27,945 nt of DNA from a virus: positions 1 to 27,945 of IMG/VR virus record IMGVR_UViG_3300048587_000305. One strand, given 5' to 3'. The notes beneath the pieces were generated by a model that was not told the DNA's origin, ran no database searches, and saw only the letters and a program-made list of their open reading frames with translations. Below, piece after piece: positions 22,293 through 27,945 of this stretch; position 1 is the stretch's first letter, and every line of letters starts with the position of its first letter. The position numbers and the translations under genes were made by a program.

Positions 22293-23053
22293 GTCAAAGA
22301 GGCGATGGGTCGAGAGGTTTCTTTTTCTCACTTGGCCGCTGGTGGTCTAAGGTGTTTGGCAGCAGGCCAGCCGCCAAGTGGCAAGGCGCGGCGGATGAGG
22401 CGTGGTCCGATGCAAAGTCTGAAGGCAGCTTCTGGGATGTTGTCGACCCGATCGCTGTAGCTGCCAACCTGCGGATCGGCTACAGGGACTATCACGGCAA
22501 AGACACCACGCGCACCGTGTCCATCCGCCAGATGGGCGCTCTAAGTGGGAACTTCCTCGTGATTGGCCATTGCCACCTGCGGAACGAGTCACGCACGTTT
22601 CGCATTGACAGGGTCCGATCCTGCATCGATGTAGACACTGGCGAGGTGGTGACCGATGTCGCTAAGCATCTCCAGGGAAAGTTCGACGCCTCCCCAGATC
22701 GCGCTGCCGAGAAACTACGCGAAGCCGAGCTGGACACCCTGAAGATACTGTTCTTCCTTGGCAAAGCTGACGGCCAGCTGCGAGCAGCTGAGACATCGAT
22801 CATTCGCGAGACTGGGCATCTGCTGCTGAACGACTCGCGCCTGACCGACAAGATGATCGACGCGGTGCTTCGAGACTTTGGCGCCCCGTCACTACAGGCA
22901 TTCAAACTGGCTGTTGGCCGGCTTGCAAAGCGCTCCCCCGATGTTCGCGCAGCCATCGTTGACGCTGCCCGGCGCATGGTGGCTACACAAGCCGCGGTAG
23001 CGCCCGCAGAAGCCGATGCGCTCGCCTACATCGAGAAGCGCTTGGCCGTCTGA
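22289..23053 (+). CDS. WYL-like plus TerB-like two-domain protein, co-expressed with repressor
   Basis: This 254-residue protein begins with a basic, aromatic N-terminus ('GFFFSLGRWWSKVFG'). Residues about 58-118 look like a WYL domain: 'LRIGYRDYHGKDTTRTVSIR', 'GNFLVIGHCHLRNESRTFRI' and 'DRVRSCIDVDTGEVV' give the expected Tyr, the strand pattern and the closing R-x-F-R-x-D-R motif. Residues about 148-250 look like a TerB-type helical domain ('LKILFFLGKADGQLRAAETS', with the acidic loop). WYL domains sense nucleic acids or nucleotides in many defence regulators; TerB domains occur in stress and phage-exclusion systems. Its ATG overlaps the repressor stop, so it should be made in lysogens. A superinfection-exclusion or host-signalling role is inference. 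No DNA-binding HTH is seen. Confidence 0.72.
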   Translation: MSQRGDGSRGFFFSLGRWWSKVFGSRPAAKWQGAADEAWSDAKSEGSFWDVVDPIAVAANLRIGYRDYHGKDTTRTVSIRQMGALSGNFLVIGHCHLRNESRTFRIDRVRSCIDVDTGEVVTDVAKHLQGKFDASPDRAAEKLREAELDTLKILFFLGKADGQLRAAETSIIRETGHLLLNDSRLTDKMIDAVLRDFGAPSLQAFKLAVGRLAKRSPDVRAAIVDAARRMVATQAAVAPAEADALAYIEKRLAV

Positions 23054-23061
23054 CAAAGACC

Positions 23062-23077
23062 GCTATCAAGTGATAGC
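23062..23077. promoter_or_regulatory. 16-bp palindrome upstream of rightward operon
   Basis: GCTATCAAGTGATAGC is a perfect dyad nine bases after the WYL-TerB stop. It shares CTATC with the imperfect site at 21510, but not the CTAGC-N5-GCTAG pattern, so it may be a lower-affinity operator or serve a different regulator. Confidence 0.5.
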
Positions 23078-23084
23078 TTGCCGC

Positions 23085-23113
23085 TAGACATTGGGCTAGC
23101 GGTGCGCTAGCTT
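23085..23113 (+). promoter_or_regulatory. Candidate rightward early promoter with embedded operator
   Basis: TAGACA (23085-23090, one mismatch to TTGACA) lies 17 bp before TAGCTT (23108-23113), a weak -10. The perfect 15-bp dyad CTAGCGGTGCGCTAG (23096-23110) occupies the spacer and enters the -10, so repressor bound there would block polymerase. The -10 match is poor; the dyad is the firm part. Confidence 0.6.
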
Positions 23114-23145
23114 TAGCTCCATCGCCCACCGATGGAGCACCCGAC

Positions 23146-23397
23146 GTGCCAATCGCCACACCCACCAGAGGCACTGCCGCCGCCGAGCGCTGCAACGCGC
23201 ACCGCGACGCGATCCTTGTCCTGCTGAAGCGCTCCGGCATCCGCCTGACCGCCACTGAGATCGCCGACGCGATCGACGCGCCGATCAACGAGGCCGGCCA
23301 GGCACTCGAACGCCTGCGCCGCGCTCACCTGGTCAACGTCGAGCACACGCCCTACCAGCCGCTGAAGTTCGGCGTCAACGCCGCGGCGGTGCTGTGA
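23146..23397 (+). CDS. Small winged-helix-like protein, first gene of rightward operon
   Basis: This 83-residue protein starts at GTG 23146 with GGAG eight bases upstream. 'DAILVLLKRSGIRLTATEIA', followed by 'DAIDAPINEAGQALERLRRA' and 'HLVNVEHTPYQ', is the helix pattern of a winged helix-turn-helix. It could be an early regulator. It stands first after the operator-bearing gap and ends overlapping the next gene by one base (TGATG). Specific function is not recognised. Confidence 0.65.
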   Translation: MPIATPTRGTAAAERCNAHRDAILVLLKRSGIRLTATEIADAIDAPINEAGQALERLRRAHLVNVEHTPYQPLKFGVNAAAVL

Positions 23398-23639
23398 TGG
23401 CCGGCAGTACCAAGAAGATCGGGCGGCCTCGCAGAGTTACAGACGAGCTTTTGTGTCAACTCACCATTCGACTGAGCGCCGCGGACAAAGCCAAGCTCAG
23501 AGATATCGCCACGCTGCACAGTTGCTCATTGTCAGAAGCATGTTGCGTCGCAATAGAAAGGGCGCATCAGACAATCACCCAGCAGCAACACGACGCGATC
23601 CAGATCATTCGCAGCTGCGCGACGCAGGTGTCGCCATGA
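23397..23639 (+). CDS. Small RHH-like protein
   Basis: This 80-residue protein starts at ATG 23397 overlapping the previous stop; a GTG three bases earlier is possible. A basic N-terminus ('STKKIGRPRR') leads into a beta strand and two helices ('CQLTIRLSAADKAKLRDIAT', 'SCSLSEACCVAIERAHQ'), the plan of small ribbon-helix-helix DNA-binding proteins. Its last codons overlap the next start (ATGA). Codon use is less G+C-rich than in neighbours downstream. DNA binding is inferred from the pattern only. Confidence 0.6.
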   Translation: MAGSTKKIGRPRRVTDELLCQLTIRLSAADKAKLRDIATLHSCSLSEACCVAIERAHQTITQQQHDAIQIIRSCATQVSP

Positions 23640-23824
23640 TGCTCCCCGGCGACTGGCTCGCCCTGTTCATCATGGTCGTCATCATCGGCGCCCTGACCTT
23701 CAGCCACCTTCGCGCAGTGCGCAACGAGCGCCGCGCCCAGCGTGAGCTTGACCGCGTGCTCGGCCACCCGGCCCGGATCCAGCGCGCCACCCGCGATGCC
23801 CGCGTGATGGAGCAGCCGCGATGA
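23636..23824 (+). CDS. Small single-pass membrane protein
   Basis: This 62-residue protein starts at ATG 23636 (a second ATG follows at once). It has one strong membrane span ('WLALFIMVVIIGALTF') followed by a basic cytoplasmic-type tail ('RAVRNERRAQRELDRVLG'). The gene overlaps both neighbours (ATGA at each side), which supports it despite its size. Small early membrane proteins in prophages can act in exclusion or host inhibition; nothing here identifies which. Confidence 0.6.
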   Translation: MMLPGDWLALFIMVVIIGALTFSHLRAVRNERRAQRELDRVLGHPARIQRATRDARVMEQPR

Positions 23825-24432
23825 GCCGCCCGCTGGTACTGGCCGAACTGTCCACCGGCCCCAAGACCCACGCCCAGCTGCACGCCGCGTGCCGCCGCAT
23901 CGGCCAGGTCTCAAAATCGGTCAGCGGTCTGCACCTGATGCTGACCCAGCGCAACGAGATCACCTACACGACCGACGCCGACGGCACCCGTCACTACCAC
24001 CTGACCGACGCCGGCATCGAGGCCGCGCGCACCATGACCCCGCGCGGCGCAGTCGTGCCGCACACCAAGCGCAGCCGGATGAGCCCGCGCGACCACGGCC
24101 GCAACCTCGGCGTGATCTACGAAAACACCACCATCAACAGCGCCGCCCGCGCCTGCACGCAGTACGCCTTCACCCATGGCTCCGCCGTGGTCGTGCTCAC
24201 CCCGATGCTCGAGTGCGGCGTCTACCGCGAGCAATCCATCGCCGGCCGGCGCGCATGGGACATGCCCGAATGGATCGTCGGCGTCTGGCACCACTTCGGC
24301 GACCGCGCCGGCCTGTCCGCCATGGCGCGCGACATCAGCGACGCCATCCACCACCAGATCGACCTCCACGCCGCCAGCAAAGCGGCCCAATTCCAGCGCA
24401 CCAGCGCACCGATCGGAGTAATGCAGTCATGA
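23821..24432 (+). CDS. Unknown protein with N-terminal winged-helix-like part
   Basis: I do not recognise this 203-residue protein. Residues 1 to about 65 ('KTHAQLHAACRRIGQVSKSV', then a strand pair with 'NEITYTTDADGTRHYHLTDA') resemble a winged helix used in small regulators. A basic linker ('HTKRSRMSPRDHGRN') leads to an unassigned C-terminal part with several aromatic residues ('WDMPEWIVGVWHHFGDRAG') and a helical end. It overlaps both neighbours, so it belongs to the coupled early operon. A DNA-binding role is plausible but not shown. Confidence 0.6.
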   Translation: MSRPLVLAELSTGPKTHAQLHAACRRIGQVSKSVSGLHLMLTQRNEITYTTDADGTRHYHLTDAGIEAARTMTPRGAVVPHTKRSRMSPRDHGRNLGVIYENTTINSAARACTQYAFTHGSAVVVLTPMLECGVYREQSIAGRRAWDMPEWIVGVWHHFGDRAGLSAMARDISDAIHHQIDLHAASKAAQFQRTSAPIGVMQS

Positions 24433-24758
24433 GCGTCCGAAGCACCCTGACCCGCCTGTTCCGTAGCCTGACCTTCACCCGCCGCGCCGCCGCCGCACTC
24501 AGCACCGTCGACGTCGTCCGCGACGACCTGCAGCGCCGCGCCCGCGGCCGCCGCCACGCCCGCATCGACTTCCTGTGCCGCGGCAACAACCTGACCGACG
24601 CCTCGCGTGCCCGGCTGGAATCGTTCTATGACCAGGTCGAGTCCATCCACGGCCCGCACGAAGCGCTGGTTCAGACCCGCAATCTGGCCGCCAAGCTGCC
24701 CGCCCGCCGCACGCGCCTGAATCGGCCAAGCGATCCGTGGGAGCCGACAGCGGCTTAA
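24429..24758 (+). CDS. Unknown basic protein
   Basis: This 109-residue protein starts at ATG 24429 overlapping the preceding stop (ATGA). It is strongly basic: 'TRLFRSLTFTRRAAAALSTV', 'LQRRARGRRHARIDFLCRGN' and a C-terminal 'LPARRTRLNRP'. No fold is recognised; such composition suits a nucleic-acid-associated protein. Base composition is very G+C-rich, in sharp contrast with the next gene. It ends the first coupled block of the rightward operon. Confidence 0.55.
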   Translation: MSVRSTLTRLFRSLTFTRRAAAALSTVDVVRDDLQRRARGRRHARIDFLCRGNNLTDASRARLESFYDQVESIHGPHEALVQTRNLAAKLPARRTRLNRPSDPWEPTAA

Positions 24759-24793
24759 TCAGACTTTAGTTCATTTCAAATGGGGGAACCGCA

Positions 24794-25612
24794 ATGGTCG
24801 CAAGATTTACAAGGTCTCAGGAACAGGCAAGCATCGTTGAAATTACGCCGGATATTGCTGGCGATTTTCTGCGAACTAGCCAAGGAAATAGGCGTATTCG
24901 TAAGTGGTATGTGTCGCAGCTTGCTGCTGCGATGAGAAGGGGCGAGTGGCGAGTAACAAGCCAAGGCATTGGGATTGATCAAAACGGGAATTTGCGAGAT
25001 GCGCATCATCGGCTGCCTGCTGTTATCGAATCTGGCGTAACGATTCGATCAGTTTTGGTACTTGGCCTGCGCGAAGACGCATATCAAGTTATTGACACTG
25101 GTATGAAACGCACGCTGGCAGATTTGCTCAACGAGGATACGAGAGTCGCGGATGCGATCCGATTGGCGTCTAATCTTTACTGGGGGACGACATCCCCAAC
25201 AGTAGATCAAACAAAGCCTTTGTACGCGTGCGGCCTTCCGGACTCTTTGCATGCGCTTATTCAGTTCTGCGGGACTGTCCGCAAGTACTTCTCGTCTGCC
25301 CCAATGAAGCTGGCTGCATCGATAACAATAATGAACGGCGGCGATGCTAACTACGTCTATCAACAGTATCGGGCAATGTGTTTATCAATGTTCGACGAGA
25401 TGGCGCCAGCAACTCAGGCGCTTAAGCGTCAGGTGGATAACGGCGCCGCCGTCGCAAGCAATACTCGGGATACATTGACACGCGGCCTTCGTGTATTTGA
25501 CAAAAAGAAAATGAAGGTGACCAAGATTCAGGTCGGTGAAGACGACATCGCTGCAGCGGTGACGTTGGTGAAAAACACGCTCCGCTCCAAATCGACACAA
25601 CTATTCCAATAA
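24794..25612 (+). CDS. ParB/Srx-fold-like phage protein of lower G+C
   Basis: This 272-residue protein begins at ATG 24794 after GGGGGAA. Its N-terminal part ('RRIRKWYVSQLAAAMRRGEW', then 'GIGIDQNGNLRDAHHRLPAV') resembles the ParB-like/sulfiredoxin fold proteins common in phages, whose usual signature is D-G-Q-H-R-L; here it reads D-A-H-H-R-L at residues 69-74. 'YQVIDTGMKRTLADLL' continues the pattern. The C-terminal half is helical and unassigned. Base composition drops to about half G+C, and codons such as AGA, ATA and TTT appear that neighbours avoid. The gene is set off by a 35-nt AT-rich gap upstream. This looks like a recently gained module; its biochemical role in phages is not established. 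Confidence 0.68.
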   Translation: MVARFTRSQEQASIVEITPDIAGDFLRTSQGNRRIRKWYVSQLAAAMRRGEWRVTSQGIGIDQNGNLRDAHHRLPAVIESGVTIRSVLVLGLREDAYQVIDTGMKRTLADLLNEDTRVADAIRLASNLYWGTTSPTVDQTKPLYACGLPDSLHALIQFCGTVRKYFSSAPMKLAASITIMNGGDANYVYQQYRAMCLSMFDEMAPATQALKRQVDNGAAVASNTRDTLTRGLRVFDKKKMKVTKIQVGEDDIAAAVTLVKNTLRSKSTQLFQ

Positions 25613-25615
25613 CCA

Positions 25616-25999
25616 ATGGATATCACCATGCCCATAGATTCCGATCCCGCGCCCAAAGCGCGGTCATTCATCGACACCTTGGCCAAGCTCCGCTACGGCC
25701 AGTGCGTCGAGGACCTCACCACCGAGCTGCACCAGCTGCTGTGCGCGGTCAACCGCACCGGCCGCGGTGGCTCGCTCACGCTGACCATCAAGGTCAAGCC
25801 CGTCGACAAGGGCGCGAGCGTGGACAAGGTGCAGATCAGCGACGACATCACCATGAAGGCGCCCAAGCCGGAGCGCGGCAGCACCTTCATGTTCCTGGAC
25901 GCCCAGAACAACCCGACCCCCAACGACCCACGCCAGCCTCAGCTGCCGCTGCGCGTGGTCGCCGACGAAGCCAAGCCGCGTGAGGTGAGCAATGGATAA
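25616..25999 (+). CDS. Unknown phage protein before DUF2303 gene
   Basis: This 127-residue protein starts at ATG 25616, four bases after the preceding stop, or at ATG 25628. Its N-terminal helical part ('TLAKLRYGQCVEDLTTELHQ') is followed by beta-rich 'GGSLTLTIKVKPVDKG' and 'DKVQISDDITMKAPKPERGS'. No name is recognised. It overlaps the DUF2303 gene by 8 nt and shares its high G+C codon use, so the lower-G+C stretch ends just before it. Pairing with a DUF2303 gene is a common prophage arrangement, which supports its being real. Confidence 0.68.
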   Translation: MDITMPIDSDPAPKARSFIDTLAKLRYGQCVEDLTTELHQLLCAVNRTGRGGSLTLTIKVKPVDKGASVDKVQISDDITMKAPKPERGSTFMFLDAQNNPTPNDPRQPQLPLRVVADEAKPREVSNG

Positions 26000-26837
26000 G
26001 GATGATTGGGCAAACATCGATTCCGGCAATTTCGCCGACACCATCGCGCGCCTGGCGACGCTGTCGCTGGGCACGCGCACCATCGAACAGCCGCAGCTCG
26101 GCGACGAAAGCAAACCTTTCGTGGTGTTCGACGGCAAGGTCGTCGACCTCGAACACCTGCTGGCCACGCCGATCCGCAAGCGCGAGACTGCGCACCTGCA
26201 CACGGTCGACAGCTTCTGCGCCTACGTCAACCGGCACGCCCACGAGGGCGCCGCGGTGGTGTTCTTCGACGAGAACCACTCGACGTTCAACGCGGTGCTG
26301 AACTACCACCCGCTTAGCCACGACGGCTACGCCGACTGGTGCGACCACCGTGCCCTTTACACCATGCCGGCATCCACCGAGTGGAAGACGTGGATCGGCA
26401 GCAACGGCCGCGGTAAGAGCCAGGCCGACTTCGCCCAGTTCGTCGAAGACAACCTGCCCGACATCATCGAGCCCGAGGGCGCGAAGTTGCTGGACATGGT
26501 CAAGACCTTGCAGGCCAAGCGCTCCGTGAACTTCGAGAGCGCGGTACGCCTGGACAACGGAGCCACCGAATTCGTCTACCTCGAAGACATCCGGGGTACC
26601 GCCACCAAAGGGAAGATCGACATCCCGACCCAGTTCACCATCGGCATTCCGCCCTACCGCGGCGAGGCCCCCTTCAAGATCTTAGCCCGCCTGCGCTACC
26701 GCATCAGCGACGACAAGAAGCTGGTGCTGTGGTTTGACCTGGTGCGCCCCCACAAGGTCATCGAGCAGGTCCAGTACGAAGTCAGCACCCGCATCGCCGA
26801 TGCCACCAAGCTGCCGATGTTCGCCGGGACGCTGTAA
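25992..26837 (+). CDS. DUF2303 (YfdQ-like) phage protein
   Basis: This 281-residue protein matches the DUF2303/YfdQ group found in many prophages. Support: the N-terminal 'DDWANIDSGNFADTIARLAT', then 'RETAHLHTVDSFCAYVNRHA', 'DENHSTFNAVLNYHP', 'ADWCDHRALYTMPASTEWKT', and a beta-rich C-terminal half ending 'MFAGTL'. The biochemical role of the family is unknown; it is usually in early, recombination-associated operons. ATG 25992 overlaps the previous gene, and the next gene starts two bases after the stop, so translation is coupled. The sequence looks intact for this family. Confidence 0.85.
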   Translation: MDKDDWANIDSGNFADTIARLATLSLGTRTIEQPQLGDESKPFVVFDGKVVDLEHLLATPIRKRETAHLHTVDSFCAYVNRHAHEGAAVVFFDENHSTFNAVLNYHPLSHDGYADWCDHRALYTMPASTEWKTWIGSNGRGKSQADFAQFVEDNLPDIIEPEGAKLLDMVKTLQAKRSVNFESAVRLDNGATEFVYLEDIRGTATKGKIDIPTQFTIGIPPYRGEAPFKILARLRYRISDDKKLVLWFDLVRPHKVIEQVQYEVSTRIADATKLPMFAGTL

Positions 26838-26839
26838 TC

Positions 26840-27067
26840 ATGACCGACGCCATCGACCAAGCCCAGCAACACGAAGAAATGCACCGCGCCCACGCGCTGG
26901 CGGCGATCGAGCGCCGGCGCGCACGGCAGACGGGGTTGCCGCATTGCGTGGAGTGCGGCACCGACATCAGCCCGCTGCGCATGTCCATGGGCGCGCTGCT
27001 GTGCGTCGAGTGCCAGACCGAGGCGGAGACCCGCGCGACGCAGATGACCGGAAGGGGCCGCATGTGA
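26840..27067 (+). CDS. TraR/DksA-like zinc finger protein
   Basis: This 75-residue protein resembles TraR of F-like plasmids and short phage relatives, which bind the RNA polymerase secondary channel and change transcription without ppGpp. A helical N-terminus ('DAIDQAQQHEEMHRAHALAA') is followed by a zinc finger of pattern C-x2-C-x17-C-x2-C ('HCVECG' and 'LCVECQ'). TraR proteins are about this length and lack the long coiled coil of DksA. The acidic tip equivalent (D3/D6 region) seems present. It lies in the coupled early operon, a sensible place for a host transcription modulator. Stop overlaps next start (GTGA). Confidence 0.82.
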   Translation: MTDAIDQAQQHEEMHRAHALAAIERRRARQTGLPHCVECGTDISPLRMSMGALLCVECQTEAETRATQMTGRGRM

Positions 27068-27279
27068 ACGCACCGATGACCCTCGAACAAGCCCTCGACA
27101 TCGCCGACCAGGTGGCGCCCATGCCATACCTCGCCCGCCAGGCACTCGACGTGCTGCGCGTGCGTCTGTGCGCCCAGCAGCGCCTGCTCGAACAGATCCG
27201 CGACCACGCCGGCGCGACGTGCGACTACGCCGATTTGCCCGAAGTCGTCGCCGGCCTGCGTCGGAGCGCTCAGCCGTGA
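27064..27279 (+). CDS. Small unknown helical protein
   Basis: This 71-residue protein starts at GTG 27064 on the stop of the zinc finger gene and ends on the GTG of the HNH-like gene, so it is coupled on both sides. It is mostly helical ('LEQALDIADQVAPMPYLARQ', 'CAQQRLLEQIRDHAGATCDY'). No family is recognised. An ATG at 27076 is an alternative start. Confidence 0.58.
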   Translation: MNAPMTLEQALDIADQVAPMPYLARQALDVLRVRLCAQQRLLEQIRDHAGATCDYADLPEVVAGLRRSAQP

Positions 27280-27944
27280 AACGCATGCCCTGGCCACCAT
27301 CCGACTGCGAAGCCCTGCGCCTGCTGTATCCCGACTACAGCGGCGCCGAGTGCGCGGCCGCGCTTGGTCGCACCTATCGGTCGGTCATCGACCAGGCGCG
27401 CAAGATGGGTCTGCGCAAGTCCAAAGAGTGGATCTCCGACCGCGCCCGCCAGCGCTCACTCGACCCCAACCACGGCGGCCGCTCGAAGCAGTTCAAGCCC
27501 GGATTGGTCCCGTGGAACAAAGGCCAGAAGTTCGTGGCCGGCGGCCGCTCTCAGCATTCGCGCTTCAAGCCCGGCGAACGCCCGCACACCTGGCGCCCGG
27601 TCGGCCACGAAGTCGTCCGCGGTGGGCAGCTCTGGCGCAAGGTCAGCGACGACCATCGCGGAAAGAACTGTCGCCTGAATTTCATACCGGTTTCCGTGCT
27701 CGTCTGGGAAGAAGCACACGGCCCCGTCCCGCCCGGAATGATCGTCCGCTTCCGCGCCGGCAGGGCCACCACCATCGCCGCCGAGATCACCATCGACACG
27801 CTCGAGCTCGTCACCCGCGCAGAGAACATGCAGCGCAACAGCGTTCACAACTACCCACCCGAGATCGTCAGCGTGTGCCGCCTCATCGGCAAAGCCCGCC
27901 AGGCCATCCGCAAACTGGAGCAAACCCATGTCGCAAACGATTGA
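27276..27944 (+). CDS. HNH-like DNA-binding protein with degenerate active site
   Basis: This 222-residue protein starts at GTG 27276 (GTGA overlap) or ATG 27285. The N-terminal part is a homeodomain-like HTH ('PDYSGAECAAALGRTYRSVI'); a basic middle with repeated 'F-K-P-G' ('QFKPGLVPWNKGQ', 'RFKPGERPHTW') follows; the C-terminal part has the HNH-family frame 'VLVWEEAHGPVPPGMIVRFR' and 'ITIDTLELVTRAENMQRNSV'. In active HNH enzymes of this type the first His precedes V-L-V-W and a D-H (or similar) pair follows the P-P-G; here Ser and R-F occupy these places. It may bind DNA without cutting. Relatives with this same frame are common in prophages, so the loss may be old. Confidence 0.75.
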   Translation: MKRMPWPPSDCEALRLLYPDYSGAECAAALGRTYRSVIDQARKMGLRKSKEWISDRARQRSLDPNHGGRSKQFKPGLVPWNKGQKFVAGGRSQHSRFKPGERPHTWRPVGHEVVRGGQLWRKVSDDHRGKNCRLNFIPVSVLVWEEAHGPVPPGMIVRFRAGRATTIAAEITIDTLELVTRAENMQRNSVHNYPPEIVSVCRLIGKARQAIRKLEQTHVAND

Positions 27945-27945
27945 C
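27928..27945 (+). CDS. Start of a further gene, cut by window edge
   Basis: An ATG at 27928 in a different frame overlaps the end of the HNH-like gene, with CTGGAG about ten bases before it. Only six codons (M-S-Q-T-I-D) are inside the window, so nothing can be said of its function. Confidence 0.4.

Noticed and set aside
24222-24659. Minus-strand frames between 23.9 and 24.7 kb
   Set aside because: They are Val/Ala/Gly-rich shadows of plus-strand genes that are linked by ATGA overlaps.
1-27945. Search for tRNA genes, insertion sequences, integrase and att sites
   Set aside because: No tRNA-like cloverleaf, transposase, terminal repeats of an IS or recombinase motif was noticed by eye; the window seems to be entirely inside the phage.

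Overview
The window is the interior of a lambda-like siphovirus genome, most simply a prophage, in a GC-rich host (roughly two thirds G+C over most of its length). The gene set and the packed ATGA/GTGA overlaps suggest a gammaproteobacterial host, perhaps of the Xanthomonas/Lysobacter group. That host call is inference from gene style only: no bacterial gene, integrase or attachment site lies in the window, and both ends cut through phage DNA.

Layout. One long leftward (minus-strand) transcription unit runs from about 21.46 kb to the left edge. In transcription order it holds: a Cro/YdaS-like regulator, two or three short early genes, an HTH regulator in the usual CII position, a Toprim/superfamily-3 primase-helicase, a 307-bp non-coding block with nested inverted repeats, terminase small (Nu1-like) and large (GpA-like) subunits, a Mor-like regulator, a gpW-like protein, the portal, a fused prohead protease/major capsid protein, two unknown genes (one exported), a lysis cassette (putative holin, M15 endolysin, Rz, nested Rz1), an FII-like connector, two minor tail proteins, the major tail protein, a gpG/gpGT frameshift pair and the start and nearly all of a very long tape measure gene. 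Lysis genes therefore sit inside the structural block, between capsid and head-tail connector genes.

The immunity region (21.4-23.15 kb) is a divergent switch. A LexA/S24-type repressor with a visible Ala-Gly cleavage site is transcribed rightward and overlaps a gene for a WYL-TerB-like two-domain protein. Three 15-bp dyads of the form (C/A)TAGC-N5-GCTA(G/T) lie at the cro start, at the repressor start codon and in front of the rightward operon; they are the likely CI/Cro operators.

The rightward operon (23.15 kb to the right edge) has tightly coupled small genes: a winged-helix-like protein, a short RHH-like protein, a one-TM protein, two unknowns, a ParB-like protein of clearly lower G+C, an unknown, a DUF2303 protein, a TraR/DksA-like zinc finger, an unknown and an HNH-like protein that has lost the usual HNH residues. 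These look like early accessory or takeover functions; direct functional evidence is thin.

The strongest individual observations are: a lambda G/GT-type -1 frameshift signal (A AAA AAC, a 6-nt spacer and an 11-bp stem); the nested 26-bp and 16-bp inverted repeats with TGTGCGGG iterons just upstream of terS (candidate cos/cosB or replication origin); the CTAG-rich operator set; a 22-bp repeated hairpin starting at two stop codons and bracketing the gpW-like and portal genes; and the lysogenically expressed WYL-TerB gene as a candidate exclusion or defence gene.
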